From assembly GCF_014202335.1 (NCBI RefSeq), contig NZ_JACHGP010000017.1, positions 110,678 through 174,677 on the forward strand: DNA of 64,000 bases. The letters are read 5' to 3'. This DNA is from Mycobacterium sp. AZCC_0083. GTDB lineage: Bacteria > Actinomycetota > Actinomycetes > Mycobacteriales > Mycobacteriaceae. Position numbers and translations under genes: made by a program. Of the stretch, positions 33,997 to 42,513 are shown piece after piece. The notes beneath the pieces were generated by a model, which was not told the DNA's origin, searched no databases, and worked only from the letters and a program-made list of their open reading frames with translations. Position 1 is the stretch's first letter. Every line of letters begins with the position of its first letter.

Positions 33997-35595
33997 TTAG
34001 ACGCGCTTGATGGTGCCTGCGTCGAAGATGGAGGGAAGGTAGGAGTTCTGCACGATCCCGTCGATCCCCTTGTGGGCGATCATGTTCTCCGGTCGACGGC
34101 ACAGCGGCACCCAGAGCGCCTCGTCTTCGATGAGCGAGGTGATCTGCACGTACGCCTGGTTGGTCGCGTCGATCGTCGGCTTGGTGATCGCCTCGTCCAT
34201 CAGCCGGTCCACCGTGGGGTTGCCGTACTGAAAGTAGTTGAGCGGCTTGGCCCCGGTGCGCAGGAAGATCCGCAGCACGGTGTCGAGGTGCAACGCATCG
34301 CCGCCGATGCCTGCGACCATGAGGTCGGGCCGCTTCTCGGCCGGCTGGTTGGCGAGGTCGAAGGACTCCGCGCTGGGCATGGCGCGCACGGTGATCTCCA
34401 GCCCGGTCGGGGCCAGCTGGGTCTGGACCAGCTCGGCCACCTGTTGACCCGGCGCGCCGTAGGACGTCACCCAGGCGAGGTCGATCTTCTTGGACGGCAG
34501 CGTCGGCACGATCGCCTCGAGTGGCGCCAGGTCGAAGCCCGTCGAAACCGGCGTCAGCCCGGCAGGAAAGGTGTTCTCGGGCCAGAAGTTCTCTGACACC
34601 TGAACGACGCCCTGGAATGCGGTATCGACGATCGAGGGGCGGTCAAGGGCGGTCATCATCGCCCGCCGAAGCGCCTTGTCGGTGAAGACGCCTGCGCCGA
34701 AGTTCATCCAGAGCACGATGATCGAGGAACCGAGCACCGTGGTCGCGTTGAAGTCAGGGTTCTTTCTGTAGCTGAGGACGTCGGGGATGGCGAAGCCCTT
34801 GGAGACTAGATCGAAGGCGCCCTGGTCCAATTGCAGCTTCTGGGTGGCGATTTCGGGGACGATCTCGATGCGCACGGTTTGGAAGTACGGCTTTTCGCCC
34901 CAGTAGCCGTCAAAGCGCTCCAGCGTGTAGTGGCTGCCGGGGACGAACTCCTTCATCACGTACGGCCCGGTGCCTGCGTCGTTGGTCTTGAGCCACTCCT
35001 GGGCCAGGTCGCCGCCCACTGCGTTGGTCTTGACCGCGGTCGGGCTCACCGCGAACATCTGCCACGGGCAGGCCGCATAGTGCAGGAAGGCGTTGTTGGG
35101 TTCCTTGAGCGTCACGACGAGCGTAGTCGGGTCGGGCGCAACGGATTTGGTGATGCCCTCCACCATGTACGCCGGTCCCTCCTTGACCGCGAGCCTGCGC
35201 TCGAAGCTCTTGATCCAAGCCGTCGCGTCGGCAGGGGTGCCGTCGTGGAATGTCACGTCGGGCACCAGTTTGAAGGTGTAGGTCAGCTGGTCGTCGGATA
35301 CCGTCCAGGACTGCGCCAGCGCGGGGATGATGTCAGAGGTGCCCGACTTGTAGTTGACCAGGCCCTCGTAGCAGGACTTCATCACCTGTACGCCCTCGCC
35401 CTCGTACATGATGTCGGGGTCGGGCACCTGCATGTCCTGCAGGAACGGCATCCGCAGGGTCAGCGTGCCCTTGCCGTCGTCGCTTGCGGTACCACCGCAC
35501 GCTGCGAGGAAGTTGGCAAGGGCGAGCCCGCCAACGGTTAGGCCGCTGGCCCGCAGGAAGGTACGGCGGTCCATGGCGATCGGGGCACGGTTCAC
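33997..35595 (-). CDS. Family 5 ABC substrate-binding lipoprotein (copy 1)
   Basis: A 532-residue DppA/OppA-type solute-binding protein. The GTG start at 35595 follows GAGGAG. The N-terminus is a twin-arginine signal (DRRTFLRASGLTVGGLALANF) ending in a lipobox LAAC, so it is probably Tat-exported and lipid-anchored. The mature region begins LTLRMPFLQDMQVPDPDIMYEGEG and has the family motif YTFKLVPDVTFHDGTPADA. It is closely related to the protein at 42514-44142. No permease gene is adjacent; it most likely feeds the permeases at 24461-26357. Confidence 0.93.
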   Translation of the reverse strand: MNRAPIAMDRRTFLRASGLTVGGLALANFLAACGGTASDDGKGTLTLRMPFLQDMQVPDPDIMYEGEGVQVMKSCYEGLVNYKSGTSDIIPALAQSWTVSDDQLTYTFKLVPDVTFHDGTPADATAWIKSFERRLAVKEGPAYMVEGITKSVAPDPTTLVVTLKEPNNAFLHYAACPWQMFAVSPTAVKTNAVGGDLAQEWLKTNDAGTGPYVMKEFVPGSHYTLERFDGYWGEKPYFQTVRIEIVPEIATQKLQLDQGAFDLVSKGFAIPDVLSYRKNPDFNATTVLGSSIIVLWMNFGAGVFTDKALRRAMMTALDRPSIVDTAFQGVVQVSENFWPENTFPAGLTPVSTGFDLAPLEAIVPTLPSKKIDLAWVTSYGAPGQQVAELVQTQLAPTGLEITVRAMPSAESFDLANQPAEKRPDLMVAGIGGDALHLDTVLRIFLRTGAKPLNYFQYGNPTVDRLMDEAITKPTIDATNQAYVQITSLIEDEALWVPLCRRPENMIAHKGIDGIVQNSYLPSIFDAGTIKRV

Positions 35596-35718
35596 GGGGG
35601 TCTCCTCAGGCTGCGGTGCTGGGGTCTACGGCGCGGCAGTCGACGGCGCGGCGGCGGGTGAGGCTCGGCCCTGGGACAGGGCAGATGTATCTGTGAGTTG
35701 CCATCCAAACCGCTGTAC

Positions 35719-35759
35719 GTGACGGCGCGGGGTCGCCACCGTGCTGTTTCCATTGCGCC
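35719..35759 (-). promoter_or_regulatory. GlnR-like tandem box (site f), upstream of binding protein 1
   Basis: Minus strand GGCGCAAT (35759-35752), AGCAC, GACCC and GTCAC in exact 11-bp phase, 123 bases before the GTG, the longest spacing in the set. Nothing else is evident in the gap 35596-35814. Confidence 0.62.
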
Positions 35760-35814
35760 GCATGACATGGCGCATTCCCCGCGTAATGGGTCGACGGGTG
35801 CGTGAGCGGTCGCC

Positions 35815-37140
35815 TTAGAACTCGAGCAGGTTGTCGCGGAACATTTCGTAGCGATAGTGCTCGCGGGTGAGGCCGCGCTTCTGCAACTCCGGCACCAGGC
35901 CGTCGGTGATCTCACTGATCGAGCGACGGGTGAGGACGTCCTGGGTGATCAGGAAGCCGTCGCCGCCGACCTCGGCCATCACCTCGCCCATCTGCTCGGC
36001 GACTTCCGCTGGCGTACCAAGGAACTCGACCCGCTGCCCGGCGCCGTACGCCGAGTTCGAGGCGACTTCCCGCAACGTCCTGTCGAGGTTTTGCCGGATG
36101 AACGATGCCAGGGAACTCTGGTGTCCGTTGGTGACCATCTGGTCGGCGAGCTCACGGATGGGGACGTCGAGGTCGAACACCGAGAAGTCGATGTCGGTGG
36201 CGTAACCCATCCCCGCGAGCCGGAACCGCGGATCGACGGCGGCGTCGGCGGCCGTCTGCTCCTTGCGTTCCAATGCGTGCTGGTGCGTCTCGCCGAGGAT
36301 GGGGGAGATCAGGAAGAGCACCTTGACGTCGTCGGCCTTGCGTCCATGGCCCTCGGCGCGGGTGCGGACGTCATCGCGGTACTCCGTCATCTGCTCGATT
36401 GTCGTGGCCGACGCGATGATCGAGTCGGCGCACCGCGACGCGTATGCCCGGCCCTTCTCCGAACCGCCGGCCTGGACGATCACGGGTCGGCCCTGCGGGG
36501 ATCGCGCTGAGTTGATCGGGCCGCGCGACTTGTAGAAGCGGCCATCGAAGTCCACCGCGTGGACCTTGTCGGGATCGGCGAACATACCGTCCTGGTCGAC
36601 GACCATCGAATCCGGTTCCCACGAGTCCCAGAGCTGGGTGACGAGGTCGGTGAACTCCTCGGCCATGTCGTAACGGACGTCATGGTCCGGTTGTGCGTCG
36701 TGCCCGTAGTTCTGGGCGGCGCGGTCGGAACTGGCGGTCACCATGTTCCAGCCGGCGCGGCCACGCGACACGTGGTCCATGGTCGACACCAGTCGCGCGA
36801 GGAGGTACGGCGGGTACTCGGTGATCGCCAGCGTCGTCACGATGCCCAGCCGGTCGGTGTTCTGGGTGAGAATCGATGCCAGCACGGCGGGGTCGAACTT
36901 CGGTACCGCGTAGGCGTTCTCGAGATAGAAGTCGTGCTTTCCCTCCCAGGCATCGGGAACGAACGACGAGTCCTCGAGGATGAAGTAGTCGAAGCAGGCC
37001 CGCTCAAGCGATCGCGCCATGTCCACGTAGAAATCGGGCAGCATGCCCTCGGACTTGTGCGTGCCGATCCACTGGTCGCGCCAGCCGTGGACCCGGTAGC
37101 CGTTCATGAACCAGCCGAGATGGAACTTGGTGGCCTGCAT
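35815..37140 (-). CDS. LLM7: NtaA/SnaA/DszA-type FMN-dependent monooxygenase
   Basis: A 441-residue enzyme of the LLM3 subgroup (LEDSSFVPDAWEGK, YLENAYAVPKFDPAVLASILTQNTDRLG, TEYPPYLLARLVSTMD, GRAGWNMVTASSDRAAQNYG, TNGHQSSLASFI). The ATG at 37140 is preceded by GAGGAGG, while the upstream ATG at 37251 would add 37 residues without family similarity. It ends FRDNLLEF. It lies alone between binding protein 1 and two MFS genes with its own box. Confidence 0.93.
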   Translation of the reverse strand: MQATKFHLGWFMNGYRVHGWRDQWIGTHKSEGMLPDFYVDMARSLERACFDYFILEDSSFVPDAWEGKHDFYLENAYAVPKFDPAVLASILTQNTDRLGIVTTLAITEYPPYLLARLVSTMDHVSRGRAGWNMVTASSDRAAQNYGHDAQPDHDVRYDMAEEFTDLVTQLWDSWEPDSMVVDQDGMFADPDKVHAVDFDGRFYKSRGPINSARSPQGRPVIVQAGGSEKGRAYASRCADSIIASATTIEQMTEYRDDVRTRAEGHGRKADDVKVLFLISPILGETHQHALERKEQTAADAAVDPRFRLAGMGYATDIDFSVFDLDVPIRELADQMVTNGHQSSLASFIRQNLDRTLREVASNSAYGAGQRVEFLGTPAEVAEQMGEVMAEVGGDGFLITQDVLTRRSISEITDGLVPELQKRGLTREHYRYEMFRDNLLEF

Positions 37141-37203
37141 GCGTGCCTCCTCGCGTCGTCCTGCCCCTTTCCGTCGGGGTTGACTGAAACCTAGTGACGC
37201 GTG

Positions 37204-37244
37204 GTTGCGATACCGGATCGCTCCCGTTCCCGCGGCATTGCGCC
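37204..37244 (-). promoter_or_regulatory. GlnR-like tandem box (site g), upstream of LLM7
   Basis: Minus strand GGCGCAAT (37244-37237), GGAAC, GATCC and GCAAC at 11-bp steps, 63 bases before the LLM7 ATG. Confidence 0.6.
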
Positions 37245-37263
37245 ATTGCAACGACGGGTGCGC

Positions 37264-38544
37264 TCAGATGGGCTGCTGCGCATGCGGAGGCGGGTTGGGG
37301 CCCAACAGATCCCGGCGCCGCAGCACTATCGTGCCAAGTGCAGTCAGGCCGAGCACCGACGAGGCGAGCAGCGCTCCCCGGGGGCCGACCACCTCCGCGG
37401 CCAGACCGATGGCGGCCATGCCGATGGGTAGCGCTCCGATGGCGGTGCTCAGCACGCCGAGGGCGACGCCACGTTCGGTGGCACCCGCGGATTCGATGGC
37501 CAGCAGGCTCTGCATCGAGCCGAACCCGGCCTGGCCAACGCCGGAGATGAACAACGCGACGAACGCAACGCCCAGCAGGGGAACCGTCGCGAAGACGAAC
37601 AGCCCGAGCAGCGCGATGGCCGAGCCGCACGCGAATACCAGGCCGTGGCGGCGCAAGTCCCTGGTGCTGAGTGCCATGCCTGCGGTGATCTGGCCGAGGC
37701 CCGGAGCCGCAGCGAGCGCGCCGGCAAGCACGGCGCCCTCGCCGAACCGCTCGGCCACAACGGGCACCAACGGGATGTAGCCGAACATGCACAGGTTCAT
37801 CACGACCGTGACCGCGAGCATCGCGACGAACCGCCTGCTGCGCCGGATCAAGCTCGCGCTCGCGGCGGCCTGACCTCGCAGCGAGATCGAACCCGCGGCG
37901 GGGGGCGAGGCCGCGTACCGGGGCTGCGGGACGTACGCGAGCAGCACCGCCGACACACACAGCAGCACGCCCATCCCCGCGAACCCGGCACCCATGCCGA
38001 GCTGCTGGATCAGGATTCCGCCGACGAGGGTGCCGAACATCGCCGATCCCGCCTGCGCGGTCGACTCGATGGTCATTGCCTGGCTGGCCAGCCGCGGTCC
38101 GACCGTCTCGTAGATGAGCGGGCGCTGGGCGGTCATGTTGACCAGGCCGCCGATGCCCACGAAGAACATGAACGGGAACGTCATCCACACCTCCACCCGG
38201 CCGGACTGCACGGCGGCGAACATGAGGAACTCGACGGGGATGAGCACCAGTTGCACGGCCAGGATCAGCCGCTTGCGTTCGAACCTGTCGCTGATCGCCC
38301 CTGCGAAGAAGCCGCCGAGCAGCATCGGCACGAAGAACAGCGCTCCGACCACCTGGTTGAGGAGCGGCGCGTCCGCGATCTGGGTGAGCAGGTAGCTGGT
38401 CGTGAACAGAGCTCCCCACCGGGTGGTGTGCCAGATCAACGAGCTCAGAAACAGGTTGCGGTACCCAGGAACTCGCAGCAGGGAGCGCAGCCGCGGGCGG
38501 TCGGTCGCGTCGCCGGGGACGGCGATCAGGTCATCGGCGGTCAT
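37264..38544 (-). CDS. MFS transporter
   Basis: A 426-residue major facilitator with about twelve membrane segments, resembling the MFS_3/enterobactin-exporter type (GYRNLFLSSLIWHTTRWGALFTTSYLLTQ, GGFFAGAISDRFERKRLIL). The open frame extends upstream to 39648, but the part before 38544 is antisense to the next gene's coding frame and has no membrane character, so I take the ATG at 38544. This ATG overlaps the stop of the upstream MFS gene (ATGA), implying a coupled pair. Confidence 0.87.
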   Translation of the reverse strand: MTADDLIAVPGDATDRPRLRSLLRVPGYRNLFLSSLIWHTTRWGALFTTSYLLTQIADAPLLNQVVGALFFVPMLLGGFFAGAISDRFERKRLILAVQLVLIPVEFLMFAAVQSGRVEVWMTFPFMFFVGIGGLVNMTAQRPLIYETVGPRLASQAMTIESTAQAGSAMFGTLVGGILIQQLGMGAGFAGMGVLLCVSAVLLAYVPQPRYAASPPAAGSISLRGQAAASASLIRRSRRFVAMLAVTVVMNLCMFGYIPLVPVVAERFGEGAVLAGALAAAPGLGQITAGMALSTRDLRRHGLVFACGSAIALLGLFVFATVPLLGVAFVALFISGVGQAGFGSMQSLLAIESAGATERGVALGVLSTAIGALPIGMAAIGLAAEVVGPRGALLASSVLGLTALGTIVLRRRDLLGPNPPPHAQQPI

Positions 38545-39860
38545 GCGGCGGCAGCGCGTCTGGCCTCGGCGCGGCGCTGCAAGAGCACCCCGACCAGGAC
38601 GGGAAGAGTGAGAGCGGCGGAGCCGAGCGCGAGGGCCGCGAATCCGGCCCAGCTCATGACGAACCCGCAGACCACGCTGGCCAGCCCGCCGCACACCGCG
38701 GTGGTCAGATCCGCGGTGCCCTGCACCGGCACCCGGTAGTCCAACGGGACGTGTTCGATCAACAGGCTCGAGCCGCCGATGAGGGCGAGCGTCCAGCCAA
38801 GCCCGAGCGCGAACATCGCCGCGAACATGAGCGGCACGTTGTCGGAGGAGAGGGCCGAGAGGCCGCAGGCGGCCAGCAGCACTAACGCACCGGCGCGCAG
38901 CGAGGCCAGCCTCCCCCTGCGGTCGGCGTAGCGGCCGACCAGCGGGCTGAACGCGAACATTCCTGCGATGTGCACCGAGACCACTACCGAGCTCATTGCC
39001 TCGTGGTCGTGGGCCTTCATGTCGATCGGCGCCATCGCCATCACGCCGACCATAACCGCCTGTGCGATGACCATTGCCAGCAGGGCCAGCCGTGCCACGG
39101 GCGATGCGGCGATGGCGCGCACCGACTCTCGCAGTCGCACCGGCCGATCCTTGGCCGTCATCGCGTGTTCGGCCGCGAACACCAGCAGCGGGTCGGGCCG
39201 CAGCCGGACCGCCACGTTGACCGCGGCGCACGCGAAGAAGAACGAGCTGAACAGCCACGGGCCTGCGTACATGTCCAGGCCGAACCACGCCATGCCGAGG
39301 TGTTCGGCCGGGATGACGAGTGTTGGACCGAACACGGCGCCGAAGGTGGACGCGAAGAGGATTCGGCCCATCGCGCGGCCGCGCTGATCCGGCTCGGCCA
39401 GATCGGTGGCGGCGTAGCGGGCCAGCAGGTTGGTCGCCGACCCTGCACCGTAGAGGAGGAGGCCGACCAGAAACACCGGGAGCGCCGCCAGTTGGACTCC
39501 GGCGCAGGCGATCACGCCGCCGACGACCGCGAGGCCATAGCCCAACTGCATGCCCGCGCGCCGACCGTAGCGGCGCATCACCAGCGACAGAACCTGGGCC
39601 ATCGTGCCCGAACCGGCCGTGACCGCTGCCGTCGAGACGCCCACCCACGGCGTCCCGACGCCGACGATGTCCTCCACGACGAATCCGCCGACGGTGATCG
39701 CGGCACCAAGGGCGGCGGCTCCAACCACCTGGCCCATGACGAGGACGCGCAGGGTGTGCCGCTGCAACGCGGCCCGCTCGGCCATCGGCATGGGGAACGC
39801 CGGGGAGATCGGATCAACCTTGTTCGCCTTGATGTTTCGCCTCCTCGGCTGCGCCGCCAT
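38541..39860 (-). CDS. MFS transporter
   Basis: A major facilitator of about 439 residues (LRVLVMGQVVGAAALGAAITVGGFVVEDIVG, GRYADRRGRLASLRAG) with about twelve membrane segments. The start is uncertain: ATGs at 39890, 39860 and 39791 are all in frame. The one at 39890 lies only 14 bases from the GlnR-like box and is unlikely; a good AGGAGG occurs within the coding frame near 39848, which may favour a shorter protein. It is coupled to the following MFS gene. The two are too different to be a recent duplication and could work on substrate and product, respectively. Confidence 0.85.
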   Translation of the reverse strand: MAAQPRRRNIKANKVDPISPAFPMPMAERAALQRHTLRVLVMGQVVGAAALGAAITVGGFVVEDIVGVGTPWVGVSTAAVTAGSGTMAQVLSLVMRRYGRRAGMQLGYGLAVVGGVIACAGVQLAALPVFLVGLLLYGAGSATNLLARYAATDLAEPDQRGRAMGRILFASTFGAVFGPTLVIPAEHLGMAWFGLDMYAGPWLFSSFFFACAAVNVAVRLRPDPLLVFAAEHAMTAKDRPVRLRESVRAIAASPVARLALLAMVIAQAVMVGVMAMAPIDMKAHDHEAMSSVVVSVHIAGMFAFSPLVGRYADRRGRLASLRAGALVLLAACGLSALSSDNVPLMFAAMFALGLGWTLALIGGSSLLIEHVPLDYRVPVQGTADLTTAVCGGLASVVCGFVMSWAGFAALALGSAALTLPVLVGVLLQRRAEARRAAAA

Positions 39861-39904
39861 GGGCCGGCCTGACGACCGCCCGATCGGCAAGGTAGTGAGC
39901 CGGC

Positions 39905-39945
39905 ATGACGGCGGCAGATCCAGTTGATTCCCGGGCTATTGCGCC
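39905..39945 (-). promoter_or_regulatory. GlnR-like tandem box (site h), upstream of the MFS pair
   Basis: Minus strand GGCGCAAT (39945-39938), GGAAT, GATCT and GTCAT at 11-bp steps. With the plus-strand copy at 39977 it forms a perfect 10-bp inverted repeat (ATTGCGCCAC / GTGGCGCAAT) separated by 27 bases. Confidence 0.55.
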
Positions 39946-39976
39946 ACACGAAGTGCGGCCCGACGAAACTCGAAGT

Positions 39977-39995
39977 GGCGCAATCGATGGTTAAC
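39977..39995 (+). promoter_or_regulatory. Partial GlnR-like element (site h'), opposite orientation
   Basis: GGCGCAAT (39977-39984), N9, AC on the plus strand; the third and fourth pentamers are not recognisable. It faces the 3' end of LLM8, where no plus-strand gene exists, so it may be the second half of a paired site or part of a transcript-end hairpin with site h. Confidence 0.35.
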
Positions 39996-40006
39996 CCACG
40001 GTGCCC

Positions 40007-41323
40007 TTAGAACTCGCGCAGCGTCTCCCGCAGGGTCGACTTGGTGTACTCGGTTCTGGTCAGTCCGAGGCGCTGCAGTTCGGGCACCAAGCCGTCGGTG
40101 ATCGACGAGATGTAGTTCCGGTTCAGGTCCCAGCCCGGCTTCATGATCAGGAAGCCGTCACCGCCGATCTCCTCCATCGCCTCGCCCATCTCGCGGGCGA
40201 CCTGTTCGGGCGTACCGATGAATTCGACGCCGGTGGTGGCCCAGTCGGTCGCGAGCTTGCGCAGCGTCTTTTCCCCAGGGCTGCCGTCGCCGCGCATGAA
40301 GTGCTCGAGCGAGCCCCGCTCGCCGTTGGTGGTCAGATCAGCCGGTAGCGGCTCGTCCCAGTCGAACTGCTTGAAGTCGATTTCGGTGTTGGAGGAGATC
40401 CCGACCAGCTGCTTCTCGACGTAGCTCGCTCTCGCGGTGAGACGGTCGACCTCCGCTCGCGCCTCGGCCTCGGTCGATGCGACCACCGGCGACACGCAGA
40501 ACATCAACTTGATGTCGTCGGGGTTTCGTCCCGCTTCGACGGCGCGGGCCCGAATATCGTTGCGGTACTCCCGCATTCCTTCGACGCCGGTGCCGACGGC
40601 GACGATCGAGTCGGCGGCGCGGGCTGCGAAGGCCCGTCCGCGCGGGGACGCCCCAGCCTGCAGGATCGTCGGCTTGTGCTGCGGCGAGGGCACCGTGTTG
40701 AGTGGCCCCCTTGACTTGAAGTACTTGCCGACGAAGTCGACCGTGCGCACTTTGTCGAAGTCGGCGTAGGTGTGGGTCTCGCGGTCCATCACGACCGCGT
40801 CGGCATCCCATGACTCCCAGAGCTGGTTCACGACGTCGAAGTACTCGTCGGCGACGTTGTAGCGCTCGTCGTGCTCGGGCAGGCCGTCAAGACCGAAGTT
40901 CTGTGCGGCCCTGTCCTCGGCCGAGGACACGATGTTCCAGCCGAACCTGCCCTCGGCGATCGAATCCACCGTCGAGGCCAGCCTGGCCAGCAAGTACGGA
41001 GGGTAGAACGACGTCGACATCGTCGCCACCACGCCAAGCCGCGACGTGTGCGCCGCGATCAACACCGCCAGCGGAATCGGATCATGCTTCGGCGCGAACA
41101 CGGAGTTCTTGAGCGAGCCCTCCATGGTGCCGCCGTACGCGTCGGCGACCATCACGGTGTCCTCGATCATGATGTAGTCGAAGCAGGCCCGCTCCATGCT
41201 CTTCGCCATGTCGACGTAGAACCGGCCGTTGGGCCACTGCGCCACGTCCGGTGAGGCCCAGGGCGTATCCCATTCCGGTGGAATGAAGTTCATGAACCAG
41301 CCAAGGTGGAACTTCTTCGTCAT
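40007..41323 (-). CDS. LLM8: NtaA/SnaA/DszA-type FMN-dependent monooxygenase
   Basis: A 438-residue member of the LLM4/5/6 subgroup, about 10 kb away from the tandem trio (MTKKFHLGWFMNFIPPEWDTPWASPDV, IEDTVMVADAYGGTMEG, KSRGPLNTVPSPQHKPTILQAGASPRGRAFAARAAD). I choose the ATG at 41323, seven bases after AAAGGAG and giving the same N-terminus as LLM4; the ATG at 41329 is only one base from that site. It is divergent from the flavin reductase genes, with a box for each direction in the 189-bp gap, an arrangement suggesting the reductases serve this enzyme directly. Confidence 0.93.
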   Translation of the reverse strand: MTKKFHLGWFMNFIPPEWDTPWASPDVAQWPNGRFYVDMAKSMERACFDYIMIEDTVMVADAYGGTMEGSLKNSVFAPKHDPIPLAVLIAAHTSRLGVVATMSTSFYPPYLLARLASTVDSIAEGRFGWNIVSSAEDRAAQNFGLDGLPEHDERYNVADEYFDVVNQLWESWDADAVVMDRETHTYADFDKVRTVDFVGKYFKSRGPLNTVPSPQHKPTILQAGASPRGRAFAARAADSIVAVGTGVEGMREYRNDIRARAVEAGRNPDDIKLMFCVSPVVASTEAEARAEVDRLTARASYVEKQLVGISSNTEIDFKQFDWDEPLPADLTTNGERGSLEHFMRGDGSPGEKTLRKLATDWATTGVEFIGTPEQVAREMGEAMEEIGGDGFLIMKPGWDLNRNYISSITDGLVPELQRLGLTRTEYTKSTLRETLREF

Positions 41324-41369
41324 CGCCATACTCCTTTGAATCGCTACGCGTTCATCAAACGACGGCCCG

Positions 41370-41410
41370 GTGTCCCGCCGGATTCGCCGCCGTAGCACGG
41401 GCATTACGCC
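41370..41410 (-). promoter_or_regulatory. GlnR-like tandem box (site i), upstream of LLM8
   Basis: Minus strand GGCGTAAT (41410-41403), GCTAC, GAATC and GACAC at 11-bp steps, 46 bases before the LLM8 ATG. Confidence 0.6.
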
Positions 41411-41449
41411 GATCGCGAGTTCGTCGCGTTCGATGTCCATCCGATCCAC

Positions 41450-41490
41450 GGCGCAATGCAGCTTTTACTGTCACGGTCGACGTCAGAAAT
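41450..41490 (+). promoter_or_regulatory. GlnR-like tandem box (site j), upstream of the flavin reductases
   Basis: Plus strand GGCGCAAT (41450-41457), TTTAC, then GGTCG and GAAAT at 11-bp steps (third and fourth weak), 22 bases before the first reductase ATG. Confidence 0.5.
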
Positions 41491-41512
41491 TTGCCGCCGG
41501 TTGACTGCAACG

Positions 41513-41998
41513 ATGACCGTCGTAGTCGTAGGAAATCCCAAGCCGATGTCGCGCACGCGGGCCGCCGCCGAGTTGGTCGCCGAGAAGCTGACCGGCGTCG
41601 CCCCCGAGCACGTGATCGACGTCGTCGACCTCGGCCCTGCCCTGCTCGGCTGGGGTGACCCAAAGGTGGCCGAGGCGAAGGAGATCGTGAAGTCCGCCGA
41701 TTCCCTGGTGATCGCGTCTCCCACGTTCAAGGCCACCTACACCGGCCTACTGAAACTGTTCCTCGACCAGTTCGGAGCGGGTGAACTCGGTCAGATCACC
41801 ACGTTCGCGCTCATGCTCGGCGGCTCGTACACCCACGCGCTCGCCCCCGAGTTGACCCTTCGCCCAGTCCTCGTCGAGATCGGCGCGAGCTGCCCGGCAC
41901 CGAGCCTGTATCTGCTCGACTCCGACTACGACACGTCGCCGGATCTGGACAAGTGGCTCGAGGTCGCCCGCCGGTTCGTCCCGCAGGTGTCGGCATGA
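41513..41998 (+). CDS. NAD(P)H-dependent FMN reductase, SsuE/flavodoxin-fold
   Basis: A 161-residue flavodoxin-fold reductase. VVVVGNPKPMSRTR is the phosphate-binding loop for FMN, SPTFKATYTGLLKLFLDQF is the family motif (SPIYHGSYSGALK-like), and MLGGSYTHA the next FMN contact. The ATG at 41513 gives the family N-terminus; the upstream ATG at 41456 lies inside the GlnR-like box and is rejected. It would supply FMNH2 to the monooxygenases. It overlaps the second reductase by 4 bp (ATGA). Confidence 0.88.
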   Translation: MTVVVVGNPKPMSRTRAAAELVAEKLTGVAPEHVIDVVDLGPALLGWGDPKVAEAKEIVKSADSLVIASPTFKATYTGLLKLFLDQFGAGELGQITTFALMLGGSYTHALAPELTLRPVLVEIGASCPAPSLYLLDSDYDTSPDLDKWLEVARRFVPQVSA

Positions 41999-42495
41999 TC
42001 CGGGCGGTCGACGACGACTTCGATCAGTCGCTGTTGCGGCAGGCCTTCGGCTGCTTCCCCAGCGGCGTCACGGCCTTCTGCGGTCTGCTTGACGGTGTCG
42101 CCGAGGGGATGGCGGCGAGTTCCTTCACCTCCGTCTCACTCGACCCGGCGCTGGTTTCGGTATGCGTGGCCAATACCTCCACCACCTGGCCGAAGCTGGC
42201 GAAGCTCGACCGTCTCGGCCTGTCCGTGCTGGCTGGTGACCACGCACCCATCGCGCGGGCGCTGGCGTCCAAGACCGGTGACCGGTTCGGCGGCGTCGAC
42301 TGGACGGCGACCGAGAGCGGCGCCGTGTTCGTGCACGGCGCGACGCTGTGGCTGGAGTGCGCGCCGTTCAAACGCGTCGCGGCCGGCGACCACGAAATCG
42401 TCGTGCTGCAGATCGTTGCACTGGCGATGTACCCCGACGTCGCTCCAATGGTATTCCACCGCAGCAACTTCCACGAACTGGCGCCCACCGCCTGA
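41995..42495 (+). CDS. Flavin reductase (HpaC/NtaB-type split-barrel)
   Basis: A 166-residue split-barrel flavin reductase (FGCFPSGVTAFCG, GMAASSFTSVSLDPALVSVCV, FERVA-like FKRVAAGDHEIVVLQI, FHRSNFHEL). This is the class that partners NtaA, DszA and SnaA (NtaB, DszD, SnaC). The ATG at 41995 overlaps the preceding reductase stop. Having both a flavodoxin-fold and a split-barrel reductase in one operon is unusual; they may differ in NADH/NADPH or FMN/FAD preference. The 3' end is 18 bp from the convergent binding protein 2. Confidence 0.9.
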   Translation: MIRAVDDDFDQSLLRQAFGCFPSGVTAFCGLLDGVAEGMAASSFTSVSLDPALVSVCVANTSTTWPKLAKLDRLGLSVLAGDHAPIARALASKTGDRFGGVDWTATESGAVFVHGATLWLECAPFKRVAAGDHEIVVLQIVALAMYPDVAPMVFHRSNFHELAPTA

Positions 42496-42513
42496 AGGCC
42501 CCGGGCCTGCGGG

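Noticed and set aside
35781..35787. Plus-strand GCGTAAT near site f
   Set aside because: No AC at the right spacing and no plus-strand gene downstream; probably chance near the true minus-strand site.
38545..39648. N-terminal extension of the MFS gene at 37264 to a 794-residue protein
   Set aside because: The extra part is a shadow frame of the upstream MFS gene, is Gly/Arg/His-rich with no membrane character, and the ATG at 38544 has a perfect ATGA overlap.
42496..42508. AGGCCC/GGGCCT dyad between the flavin reductase and binding protein 2
   Set aside because: The single-base centre does not allow a stable 6-bp hairpin; too weak to call a terminator.
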